Shown piece after piece: positions 20,401 through 28,900 of a stretch of DNA of 64,000 nt; the stretch's first letter is position 1, and each line of letters starts with the position of its first letter. Below the pieces are notes generated by a model. That model saw only the letters and a program-made list of their open reading frames with translations. It had not been told where the DNA came from and made no database searches. The translations under genes and the position numbers were made by a program. The DNA is from Chitinophagales bacterium (GTDB lineage: Bacteria; Bacteroidota; Bacteroidia; Chitinophagales; Chitinophagaceae), in the NCBI GenBank assembly GCA_017303855.1, contig JAFLBL010000006.1, forward strand, positions 62,001 through 126,000, read 5' to 3'.

Positions 20401-20818
20401 GCCTGTAACAAACGTAACAGGTGCCAATACCTATTCTCCTGTGGCAAAACCCACTACGAATACCACATATACTCTTACAGTAAGAGATAACCAAAGCTGT
20501 ACTTCGACCGATAATATGGTGGTAACCGTTATTCCCTATTGTCTGAAAGTAATGGATGCTTTTACACCCAATGGTGACGGACAGAATGATACCTGGGTGG
20601 TTACGAATAATGGGGGCAGTTGTACGAAGCAGGTATTTGTAACCGTGTTTAACCGGTATGGTAATATCGTTTACAAAGATGATAACTACCAGAATAAATG
20701 GACGGGAACATACAATGGCAAACCAGTCGCGGATGGCACTTATTACTATGTAATCACTTACAGGCTGATCAATAATGCTTCCGTAACAGTTAAAGGCGAT
20801 GTAACCATCTTACGTTAA
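17423..20818 (+). CDS. Secreted YCF48-like propeller protein with SprB repeat and type B T9SS signal
   Basis: This 1131-residue protein has a signal peptide (ending LLASGQQ). A long beta-propeller (about 35-790) is made of repeated motifs such as GVAVGANGGIAYTTDGGTTW and YRSVNGGLTWSVYS, which is the YCF48/sortilin-like pattern. A SprB-type repeat follows (GGLAPYTYSIDGGAYQASN, about 815-870), then Ig/PKD-like domains and a type B C-terminal sorting domain (MDAFTPNGDGQNDTW, from about residue 1040). It should be exported by the type IX system and displayed on the cell surface. The PorP/SprF gene 20 bp downstream is the usual partner for secretion or anchoring of type B proteins. Confidence 0.9.
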   Translation: MKKSCLRKLLHCLPVILFFLSSLLASGQQSFYDVKNWRFANPRQFGFGVSDIDFADNSKGVAVGANGGIAYTTDGGTTWSYANFSFMNAAGLQVSTTFSDVHFVSSNIVYAVGSAGCMAKSVDGGANWSFIRTPLYNNARKINTTWFVNDNKGYIGGEWNTLDSIPKVYVTLNGGASWDSLVSPSGGTVTRIGYINNPNVAPQLHTVTGKGKEINRIIFLNDNTGYIAGSSQHSSGGPTIQIPAVNTTTCLPTGGQTSSLGAQHASLVWKYNNGTLSDYSVTKERTGYPGSPLTGTIPCSGSAGLYRTVNSATASYNAMNVINDSIVLLMSLSNNLVMRVYTGRNDSTLNVATGQKERGRYELLNFTNPPTGYPTIPAVNPIFTFSGPTNIARSANGKILVPVNSPLLSPANRLMTSVDTGRTWVTERFLPTGRNYSEYGGQAIDILPSGKVVVSGQNGVVSDSISGGRWNSNYEMDAVGSFNKIDFADCNNGMAAGSAFIAITNNAGKTWTEVRRSDFAALNISINAGTYVPGNPSTAYFATSTGTIYKSTNINTPAAVMDPMYADPNDQAWDVATVGNDSVWACGYSGFSVPTANRVPKVYRSVNGGLTWSVYSNFGVGSLFQNFRHIEFPTRTVGYVSGTRDTIWKTTDAGLTWAKLPLPFPGVTPQITYNDMFALDANTLFLVGNGFPRKVIIRSLDGGNTWQDITGNALTIFPVGNFNSVVFHDANNGYVGCAGGFLVTNNGGATWRIDYPASGSNQVSMAFAPKKVPAGISFINRKLFTVTAFSNNILEYGDKANVDVNSTQTVVNASCTNPSGGSVTVTATGGLAPYTYSIDGGAYQASNTFTGLTQGVKTITIKDAFCGSLTKTVTVGFNDNLTLSSTPAVDTLVCTGAPVPMLAATNGTGASFAWTPAGGLSATNIANPVATVNSNTMYTVTASLNGCTRNKTVLIRTKPNPVISAGPDKTIVDGDAVTLEGNGPAATQLISWTPVTNVTGANTYSPVAKPTTNTTYTLTVRDNQSCTSTDNMVVTVIPYCLKVMDAFTPNGDGQNDTWVVTNNGGSCTKQVFVTVFNRYGNIVYKDDNYQNKWTGTYNGKPVADGTYYYVITYRLINNASVTVKGDVTILR

Positions 20819-20838
20819 TCAAACCAAAACGACACAAC

Positions 20839-21735
20839 ATGAAACATTATATAATAACCCTGCTGCTGATTGGTGCCGTAGTTACCACGCAGGCGCAGCA
20901 GCTCCAGTCTTCCTCCATGTATGACCTGCAGGGAGTGCTTCACAATCCTTCCACCGCCGGTGTGTATATGAAAGGCATGGTGGGTGCCACTTACCGCAGT
21001 CAGTGGAGCGGAATCAGTGGCAGTCCGCGTACCGGTACCGTATTCGGAAATTTTGAATTACCGGAACAAAAGATCGGTCTCGGTGGATATATTTACAGCG
21101 ACAAAACCGGCCCTACTTCCCGAACCGGTATTGCGCTGCAGTTTGCCAAGCATATTCCGATGGCCAATGGCGCAAAGTTCAGTCTGGGTATTGAAGCCCG
21201 TGGTCTGCAGTATGCCATTGACCGGGCAAAACTCAGTGCCACGCTTGGATCCGATCCTGCCCTGGGTACCGCTGATAACCGCTTCAAGTTTGATGCGGGA
21301 TTCGGCGCCAGCTATACCGGTAAGAAATTGCAGGTGGGTGTGTCCGTAGCGCAACTGGTACAATCCAAACTCGGTTTTAATACAGCCGTACTCGGCAGTG
21401 GGGAAGAAGCCCGTTTGTACCGTCACTATTATTTCCATGGCTCCTATAAATGGAATGTGGATCCGCAAACCAGCATCACCCCCAATTTCCTGTTTATCTA
21501 CCTGCCCAATGCCCCGCTGGAATTTCAGGGCGGCTTCCGGGTGGAGCACAGCGAGCTTTTCTGGTGGGGACTTGCACTGCGCGCCAAACAGAGTTTTATA
21601 CTCTCCGCCGGTGTAAACATCAATAAGAAGTTCACCATGGGTTATTCGTTTGATATTTATAAAACACCAATCAATGTATTTGATAAAGGAGCCAATGCCC
21701 ATGAGGTACTGCTCCGTTATAATATTTTCAAATAG
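20839..21735 (+). CDS. PorP/SprF family type IX secretion membrane protein
   Basis: This 298-residue protein has a signal peptide (ending TTQAQQ) followed by the family hallmark LQGVLHNPSTAGV and GATYRSQWSGI, then an outer-membrane beta-barrel with the typical closing segment GYSFDIYKTPINVF...HEVLLRYNIFK. PorP/SprF proteins sit in the outer membrane and are needed to secrete or hold type B CTD proteins such as SprB. Its position directly behind a type B gene fits that role; it may also serve the two divergent adhesins. A strong terminator follows 30 bp after the stop. Confidence 0.93.
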   Translation: MKHYIITLLLIGAVVTTQAQQLQSSSMYDLQGVLHNPSTAGVYMKGMVGATYRSQWSGISGSPRTGTVFGNFELPEQKIGLGGYIYSDKTGPTSRTGIALQFAKHIPMANGAKFSLGIEARGLQYAIDRAKLSATLGSDPALGTADNRFKFDAGFGASYTGKKLQVGVSVAQLVQSKLGFNTAVLGSGEEARLYRHYYFHGSYKWNVDPQTSITPNFLFIYLPNAPLEFQGGFRVEHSELFWWGLALRAKQSFILSAGVNINKKFTMGYSFDIYKTPINVFDKGANAHEVLLRYNIFK

Positions 21736-21764
21736 CTTAGGTTAAGCGCAATGGTTAATGGTTG

Positions 21765-21798
21765 GCAGCGGCCCGGGTTGGGGGTCGCTGCTTTTTTT
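21765..21798 (+). terminator. Rho-independent terminator after PorP/SprF gene
   Basis: GCAGCGGCCC (21765-21774) pairs with GGGTCGCTGC (21782-21791; one G-T pair) around a 7-base loop and is followed by seven T (21792-21798). It ends the adhesin/PorP transcript and separates it from the RHS operon. Confidence 0.85.
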
Positions 21799-21977
21799 AT
21801 AAGCTATTGCATATCATTGTTCATTCAAAAAAAACGACCGTAAAAACCACATTTTAGTATGTAGTGTATACATAACGGTTAAAAATATTTTTTCACATCA
21901 AGTATTTATTTCGAAATAAAATCTATATTCATTTCCGGTTGACAGAACAATAACGGTTATTTCAAGTAAACAATCGG
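21799..21977 (+). promoter_or_regulatory. AT-rich promoter region of the RHS operon
   Basis: This 179-bp AT-rich stretch holds a perfect 16-base palindrome TTTATTTCGAAATAAA (21905-21920) and two direct copies of ATAACGGTTA (21872-21881 and 21950-21959), 78 bp apart. These are candidate binding sites; no exact TAnnTTTG box was recognised. The first gene of the operon starts at 21978. Confidence 0.45.
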
Positions 21978-24335
21978 ATGAGTATTTCTGTAAAAACCTT
22001 TCCTTCAAAATTCAATTCTGGTAAGAAAAAGCCTTTAATCTGGCTCCTTTTTTTACTGATACATTTCTCTGCGCCAGTAAGATCACAAATTGTTACTTCT
22101 TCAGCGTCAACTCCCCAATTCAATAGCATTAAAAGCAAGACCGTAGCTGCGTTACCCGGTGTTCCATTATTGAGAAAATTTTTCAAACCCGGGATCAGGC
22201 TCAACGGGTTCACAACAGAAGCAGGTTATTATTCTTCAGCCGGATTATTTAATAGTGATTCACTTACTACCCGGTCGCTGAAGCAGTACAATGCCACACA
22301 AACAGCCGGTATAAGTATCGCGGGTATTCCCCTGCTTGCTGAATACGTGGTACGGGGTTCTTCTCCGTCAATACTTGATCGTATGCCAGGGAGTTGGTAC
22401 AAAGTTTCATTTGATCTGAAGCAATACCAGGAACAATGGAAAAAAATGGCAGAAAATCTCTCTCCGGAGAGCATTACCAATAGCGGGAAGAAGTTTACGG
22501 CATTAAGCAATTCATTCAAACAGAATCTGCGGAATGGAATTATTCAAAGGATGGATGGGCTAAGAAGCAGGATCCCGGACAGCCTGATTGAAGTGCTTAA
22601 TCCCCTTGAATACACGGATAAAAGCCCGAAAGAAATTGCCGCTCTTTTGTATGGTCAGGATATACCGTCATTACTTTCCGATGCTGTCGGGAAAAAAGCG
22701 GCATTGGAAAACGCAAGTATCCATCAGCATGAAAAAGATTCATTATTACGCGACATTGAATTGAAAATACAGGAGCTGAAGCAAAAGGAAATCTGCCTGG
22801 GAGAACTGATAAAAACTGTACATTCAGCTGACTCATCAGGTGTTATCACGGAAATGAAAGGTTTATATGTACTGGCAACAGAAGAGTACAATGAGCTTTT
22901 AAATAATCCGGCAGCATTGGTCAGAAAAATGGCATCCCGTTATAAGCTGGGAGGCCTGGAAAAGCTATTCACCGTTTTATCACAACTGAAATTGGGGGGA
23001 CAATCACTACCCTTCACTGATAATTATGTCAGTCCCTATTTATCAAAGGGCATAAGTTTTGAAATCAATATAAAGGACAAGTTTATAGGTTTTTCAACAG
23101 GACGTCTTCTGCCTGTTTTGAATGATCTTCAATTGAATATACCCGACAGTATTCTCGCACAACAATCCGGCTCAAAACCCTCGTTCTGGCACCTGAATTA
23201 CCGGAAAGGACTGGCTGCTGAAAATCATAAGGGGATCAAACTAACGAATATTAAAAACGCCGGCAGCCCGGTTGATCCGCTTCAGACTCCGGAATTAATA
23301 AAAAAGTCTCAGCTGCTTGTCAGTCTTTATTCAAGAGAAAGAGTGGCCGGCAACCACTGGCTTAGTGCAGAACTGTCAAAATCACTTAGTATCAGTCCTC
23401 AGCAGTTTTCAATGGACAATAGCGGACGGCTATTGGGTAAGGAAACAGGTTATTTTGACTGGAGCAACATTTCATTAAAAATTAAAGCAGAAGGACAGGA
23501 TGAGCGAATTGGCTTAACGCATGCGGCCTATTTTAATAAAATAATCGGCACTTACGCCGGAGTGGTGAGTAATTATACCGCCACAGACGGGTATGAAACC
23601 GGGATGATGCTGCGGGTAAAAAAGAAAGCTTCCCGGCTGAGTAGTTATGCAAAAGGCACTTACCGGCAATATAAAGTGCCTGGCTTTACAGACTCCAAAT
23701 GGTCTTCAGCTGACTGGAAAATCCGCTTTGGATATAAACTTAAAAAAGGCCAGTACATACAGTTCAGTTCAGGCTGGCATGATGGGTATAAGCGGTATTG
23801 GCTGGCCAACACAATGCGCAATATCCGTCAGCAAAACAGGACACTGACGGGAGATATTAGTCTTGTCAATAAACGGATCTTCGGTTTGTTCAATACTTCA
23901 TTTGTTTCGCTGGGTCTGCAAAGGGATATTTTTCCGCTTACCGGAGTGCCGGATAAACAAAGCATGGCCAGTACGTCTTATACGCTGATACTTAACCAGA
24001 CATTTTTATACAAGGAACACTTATTACTTGCCAATTTCAATTTTACAAGGGTTTCACAGGAAATGAATGATCTCCTTTATAATACCCGCTTCGATGCGGA
24101 TCTGGGCGGGTCATTCAGGGTTAATCCGGCGGTTTCAGCCGGCATCTCCGTTGTTTATGGATATCTCAAAGATGCCTATACGAACATGGGGATCCGTGCA
24201 AGTTTTTCCGGTCAGGTATGGAAGAGAATTCAGGTAGATGTAAATACCGATATAAGAGCAAATTTACGACTTGCCAACCCATTGTTTCGTCAGTGTATGA
24301 ACCTCGGGTGTGGTATCAAATACAGCATTAAATAA
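21978..24335 (+). CDS. Predicted outer-membrane barrel protein heading the RHS operon
   Basis: This 785-residue protein has a signal peptide (about 1-37, WLLFLLIHFSAPVRSQ). A helical, probably coiled-coil region spans about 140-300. The second half (about 340-785) has repeated amphipathic strands with aromatic ends (GYFDWSNISLKIKAEG, DWKIRFGYKLKKGQYIQFSS) closing with NLGCGIKYSIK, as in outer-membrane barrels. No named family was recognised. It is the first gene of a seven-gene operon ending in the RHS toxin and immunity genes, only 8 bp before the next gene. The position suggests an outer-membrane anchor or export partner for the RHS shell, but that is inference. Confidence 0.7.
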   Translation: MSISVKTFPSKFNSGKKKPLIWLLFLLIHFSAPVRSQIVTSSASTPQFNSIKSKTVAALPGVPLLRKFFKPGIRLNGFTTEAGYYSSAGLFNSDSLTTRSLKQYNATQTAGISIAGIPLLAEYVVRGSSPSILDRMPGSWYKVSFDLKQYQEQWKKMAENLSPESITNSGKKFTALSNSFKQNLRNGIIQRMDGLRSRIPDSLIEVLNPLEYTDKSPKEIAALLYGQDIPSLLSDAVGKKAALENASIHQHEKDSLLRDIELKIQELKQKEICLGELIKTVHSADSSGVITEMKGLYVLATEEYNELLNNPAALVRKMASRYKLGGLEKLFTVLSQLKLGGQSLPFTDNYVSPYLSKGISFEINIKDKFIGFSTGRLLPVLNDLQLNIPDSILAQQSGSKPSFWHLNYRKGLAAENHKGIKLTNIKNAGSPVDPLQTPELIKKSQLLVSLYSRERVAGNHWLSAELSKSLSISPQQFSMDNSGRLLGKETGYFDWSNISLKIKAEGQDERIGLTHAAYFNKIIGTYAGVVSNYTATDGYETGMMLRVKKKASRLSSYAKGTYRQYKVPGFTDSKWSSADWKIRFGYKLKKGQYIQFSSGWHDGYKRYWLANTMRNIRQQNRTLTGDISLVNKRIFGLFNTSFVSLGLQRDIFPLTGVPDKQSMASTSYTLILNQTFLYKEHLLLANFNFTRVSQEMNDLLYNTRFDADLGGSFRVNPAVSAGISVVYGYLKDAYTNMGIRASFSGQVWKRIQVDVNTDIRANLRLANPLFRQCMNLGCGIKYSIK

Positions 24336-24343
24336 TAATACGT

Positions 24344-25444
24344 ATGAACCGATTATTTATCAGAAAAGGAAAAATTTTAGGTTTACTCCTCTGCAGTACA
24401 TTATATGTCAGCAGCCAGGTAAATTTCGTGTTCAATGCCGCGCTGGGCAGGGATATGAGAGGGCTGTCTGCTGTTCAGGTTATCAATACAGGCAGGGAGC
24501 CTTTTACCGGGAACCTGGATATTGAAGTCAGGGACCAGATGAGTAACATACTGGTTGTTAAAATCTATATTTCTTCGGTTCAGTTGCTGCCTGGAAGCAA
24601 TACCATACCGGCCGGAAAATTCAGCAGTGCAGTAGTCTATTATGCGCCCGGAAAAGAAGGAAATTTTCTTCGCCAAACCGGTATGATGCCTGAAGGGGAA
24701 CTGGAGTATTGCTTTAAGTATACGGTTACCTCCAAGAATAACCTCAATGAAGTGTTTGATAATTGTTTCATGGGAACAAACATGCTTTCTACCCCGCTGG
24801 AACTGATTCTGCCGGACAATGGAGATGAGTTGTGCCAGAAGCGTCCACAGTTCACCTGGCATCCTTCTTTGCCATTGATTCCCGGCACAGATTATACTTT
24901 AAAACTGGTGAAGAAGCAAGCCGGTCAGACACAGGCAGAAGCGCTTCTGATTAATCTGCCAATAATACTGCAAACGCATATCAAAGGACAGGTATTCCCG
25001 TTCCCGGCTGCCGTGGCGGATTTGCAGGAAGGATCAACTTATGTATGGCAGGTAACGGCGGATAATAAAGGGAGCAGGAACAGTTCAGAAGTATGGGAAT
25101 TCACTGTGCAATGCGAAAAACCAACCTCCAATGAGAAGAGTTTCCGGGAATTGAAGGAAACAGACGACGGGGGTTATTTAACTACCGGCCCGGTGCTGCG
25201 ATTTGCATTGTACAATTCATTTACCGCCGGAAAACTGAAATATGAAATCAGCAATTTATCAAACCCGGATAAGCTAATAAAGTATCTGCCTGAAGCACAG
25301 CTGCAGAACGGGAATAACAATATCACCATTGACCTGAAAAAAGTACCTGGGATGGAGGATGACAATGAATACCTGTTAAAGGTTTTTATGCCTGATGGAA
25401 GAAAACTTTCAGTTCGCTTTAAATACACTGAAGATGAGGAATAA
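24344..25444 (+). CDS. Exported protein with fibronectin-III-like middle domain, RHS operon
   Basis: This 366-residue protein has an N-terminal hydrophobic segment consistent with a signal peptide (LGLLLCSTLYVSSQ). The middle region (about 150-255) looks like a fibronectin/Ig beta-sandwich: LPDNGDELCQKRPQFTWHP, YTLKLVKKQ and YVWQVTADNKG followed by WEFTVQC. The last third (about 280-366) is another beta-rich domain. It is co-transcribed with the upstream barrel protein (8-bp gap) and overlaps the following lipoprotein gene by 11 bp. Probably a periplasmic or surface accessory of the RHS system; function not known. Confidence 0.68.
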   Translation: MNRLFIRKGKILGLLLCSTLYVSSQVNFVFNAALGRDMRGLSAVQVINTGREPFTGNLDIEVRDQMSNILVVKIYISSVQLLPGSNTIPAGKFSSAVVYYAPGKEGNFLRQTGMMPEGELEYCFKYTVTSKNNLNEVFDNCFMGTNMLSTPLELILPDNGDELCQKRPQFTWHPSLPLIPGTDYTLKLVKKQAGQTQAEALLINLPIILQTHIKGQVFPFPAAVADLQEGSTYVWQVTADNKGSRNSSEVWEFTVQCEKPTSNEKSFRELKETDDGGYLTTGPVLRFALYNSFTAGKLKYEISNLSNPDKLIKYLPEAQLQNGNNNITIDLKKVPGMEDDNEYLLKVFMPDGRKLSVRFKYTEDEE

Positions 25445-25961
25445 GCTGGTTTTTATTTTTGGAATAGGTGCATGGCTGTTTATAGCTGCCTGTAAGGATA
25501 ATACAGAGGGCAGCAAGCTGACAGACTTTGTTAAGGATGCGGGGAACCGGTTGACGCAGAAAGCAGAAGTATCCGGTAATAAAGTAGTGAGCCAGTTTGT
25601 TCCTGATAAACCGGAAGAAGGGAAAGGCAGTGACGTATACCGCTTCATTATTACGGTTCAAAGCAGCCCGGAAAAAACCACTGACAGCATCTTGTATTTT
25701 TTTAATTATAAATCTGCCGGGTATTTCAGGATGGTAACAGGAACCGATACGCTTCATCCTGTTTTAAGCGAACGAATGGCAAATGGGAGAGAGGATCTGC
25801 ATCAGTTTACTGTACTGTTTGATCGCTCAGGAATAACCGGCACTTCCGATTCACTTGAAATAATTTTTTTGGGCAATAAACTATTTGCCGATAGTCTCTT
25901 TTTCAGATATGCATTAACTGATATCAAGAACGCTACTAAAACCCTGTATGGTTATGAGTAA
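25434..25961 (+). CDS. Small lipoprotein, RHS operon
   Basis: The frame is open from an ATG at 25395, but the start at 25434 gives a clean lipoprotein signal (MRNKLVFIFGIGAWLFIAAC, lipidated Cys20) and overlaps the previous gene by only 11 bp, so I use it. The mature part (about 155 residues) is unrelated to anything I recognise; it is beta-rich with several Asp-Ser pairs. It overlaps the large shell protein gene at its end (TATGGTTATGAGTAA contains both the stop and the next starts), which indicates translational coupling. It is likely anchored in a membrane next to its operon partners. Confidence 0.68.
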   Translation: MRNKLVFIFGIGAWLFIAACKDNTEGSKLTDFVKDAGNRLTQKAEVSGNKVVSQFVPDKPEEGKGSDVYRFIITVQSSPEKTTDSILYFFNYKSAGYFRMVTGTDTLHPVLSERMANGREDLHQFTVLFDRSGITGTSDSLEIIFLGNKLFADSLFFRYALTDIKNATKTLYGYE

Positions 25962-28900
25962 ATCAACAAGAAAGCAAAAAGCAGCAGCCTGGACACTGTT
26001 ACTGGTATTTTCGGTACAGACATTTTTCCCCGTCAGCGCATATGCCCTTACTTCCGGGCCAACAACACCGGAGATGAGTGCCTTCGAGCCGGCATCGACT
26101 GCCAATATGGTGGATTTGTTTTCGGGGGATTTCTCATACAATATCCCACTATTGGATGTTGGGGGTTATCCGATCAACCTGGCCTATCATTCAGGTGCCG
26201 GACCCGAAGAAGAAGCCAGTTGGGTTGGGTTTGGCTGGAGCCTGAACCCAGGCGCTATTAACCGGCAGCTTCGCGGCCTTCCCGATGATTTTAAAGGAGA
26301 TCAGATTACCCAGGAGGATAATAAGAAGCCGAATGTGACTGTTGGGGGTAACGTAAACGCGTCAATTAAATTATTTGGGAACAGGTTGCCGAAAATCAAA
26401 ATCGGGAAGAAAAAAGCTCTTGAAGGAAGTATGAAAGTCAAAATCGGCATTCTGCATAACAATTATACCGGATACAAAGGCATGGTTGGTATAGGAACGG
26501 GTTTTAACACATCAGACCAGAACTCAGACGCAATGACAAAAAACCTGAGTGTTTCTGCAGACCCGAGTGTAAGTCTTGGACTGAATGTGGATAATCAGTC
26601 TGGCGTAAACCCCTACGCCAGTTTTGAAGTGAATTATAAAGTAACAACAAAGAAGGAACGGGAAGCTGAGAAAAACCTCGAACAGGCTACCAAGGAATAT
26701 GCAACAAAAACACTGATAAACAGCATTGTTAACTGTGAGATCTTCGATATAAAAGAAAGTGTTTCCAAAGTCGCCAAAATGGAGCGTATCCTGAACAGAT
26801 CAAAAGATATTAACAGCATGTTCGGGTCTTCCTCATCTATAAACTTCGGCGCCTTTCAGCCACCGGCCCTGGTACAGACCCCGATGATATCAAAGAACTT
26901 TACAGCTTCGCTCGGTTTGGGAATTACTTTATTCGGAGCCTCTGTAATTCCGGGTATAGAGGGTACCTATTCCAAACAGGAATTAAAGCAAAAGATCAAT
27001 ACCGCACCGGCTTATGGATTTATGAACGGGCATATTGCCAAAGCAAAAGAAGATGCGATTCTGGATTATAATATGGAAAAGGAGTCTCCGTATTTCAAGC
27101 GTCTGCCAAATCTTGGTGTTACGGTTTTTACTCCGGATTTATTCAGCGTTACCAGTAACGCCGGTTCTATGCAATTCAGACCATACCTGAGAGGTACCGG
27201 TATCTATTTTCAACCGCATAAACTGGATGAAGATAAAAGTACCAATATCGGTCTTGAGCCCGGATTCGGCAATATTTTTCATCTGGGTATTCCGCTTCAG
27301 CTGCAAAAAACCAGTTCCATTTCAGGCAAATGGAAATCTAAAAACAATTACCTGGATGTGGGTGATTTTAAACCCACGGCCACAGATCCTTCTAACCAGG
27401 CTTTTTATTTTAAAAGGGTAGGTGAGAAAAACCGCCAGGATGAAGCGTATTTCAATGCCATTGGGAACACAGCTCCTGTAGCAGTACGGCTTGAAAATGG
27501 GTTTTCCGCATGGGCGTTTGGGAATGGTCAGGCGAAGAACGGTGTACGTGTAAAGAATGGAGCGGATATCAGTGGTATTCAGCAGGGAAGAACAGTCAGG
27601 GACAAGGCAAACCATGCAATCTCTTATCTGACAGCATCGGAGGCAGCCGGCTATGCACTGGATAAGCAAATTGTCAATTACAGGGAAAATACCCTGTTAA
27701 CAACCCCGGGGTATATGAAGAACCTGGTATCCCGTACCGCTGATCACCGGAAAGGGCATCACATATCTGAGTATACCATAACACAGGACGACGGCCAGCG
27801 TATGGTTTACGGCGTTCCCGTTTATAACATTACACAGGAAGAAGTGAGTTTTGCAGCCCCTTATAATGCCCTGGCCCTGGATAAAGGTATTACACAGTAT
27901 ACACCCGGGTCAGATAACAGCCAGAACAATATTCACGGAAAGGATAATTATTTTCACCGATATACCACACCCGCCTATACAACCGGCCATCTGCTTTCTG
28001 CCATTCTCTCACCCGACTATGTTGACCTAACGAATAACGGCATTACGGATGACGACCTGGGCACTGCGGTCAAATTTAATTACTCCCAGTTAAGCGATCA
28101 GAATGGAACACCGCTTTACTATAAATGGCGTACGCCCTATTCAAATGAGAACAGTAACAACAATATAGCGAACTACAACGAAGGTTACCGGAGTATTCAG
28201 GATGACGACAAGGCTAATTATACATGGGGTAAAAAAGAACTGTGGTTTGTGCATTCTATTGAATCAAAAACAATGGTTGCTCAGTTTTATACAGAAGAGC
28301 GAAAAGACGGGATAGGTGTACAAGGAGAAAACGGGGGTAAGGATATGTCTGTAAAACTCAGGCGTCTTTCAGAAATCCGGCTGTATTCAAAATCCGACCT
28401 GTATCAGAATGGAGTCAATGCCGTACCCGTAAAAACAGTGCATTTTGTATACGATGAAACCTACCCGCTGATCAGCCAGTTGCCCAATAATGAAACCGGC
28501 GCCGGCAAACTGACGCTTAAAGGTATTTGGTTCAGTTATGGGAATAATACAAAAGGGAAGTATAACAGTTACAGTTTTAAATACAAGATTCCCGCAAATC
28601 AGACCTACCAGGACATGCAAAGTGACCGATGGGGTACCTATCGTCCAAAATCGGCGAATCCGAACGGACTTACAAATCTTGAATTCCCGTATGCCACGCA
28701 GAACAAAGCAGATGCGGATGAATTTGCATCATACTGGCAATTGAATGAAATCGAACTTCCTTCAGGGGGTATAATACAGGTGCAGTATGAAAGCGATGAC
28801 TATGCTTTTGTACAGGACCGCAGAGCGGCGCAGATGTGCTTTCTTACAGGAATTGGAAGCAATGGCGCCACAAGTGGCTTTGCCAACACCGATAAACTCT

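Noticed and set aside
19948..20494. Two overlapping minus-strand open frames opposite the propeller/SprB gene
   Set aside because: They are antisense to recognised SprB-repeat and Ig-like coding sequence and show no family pattern.
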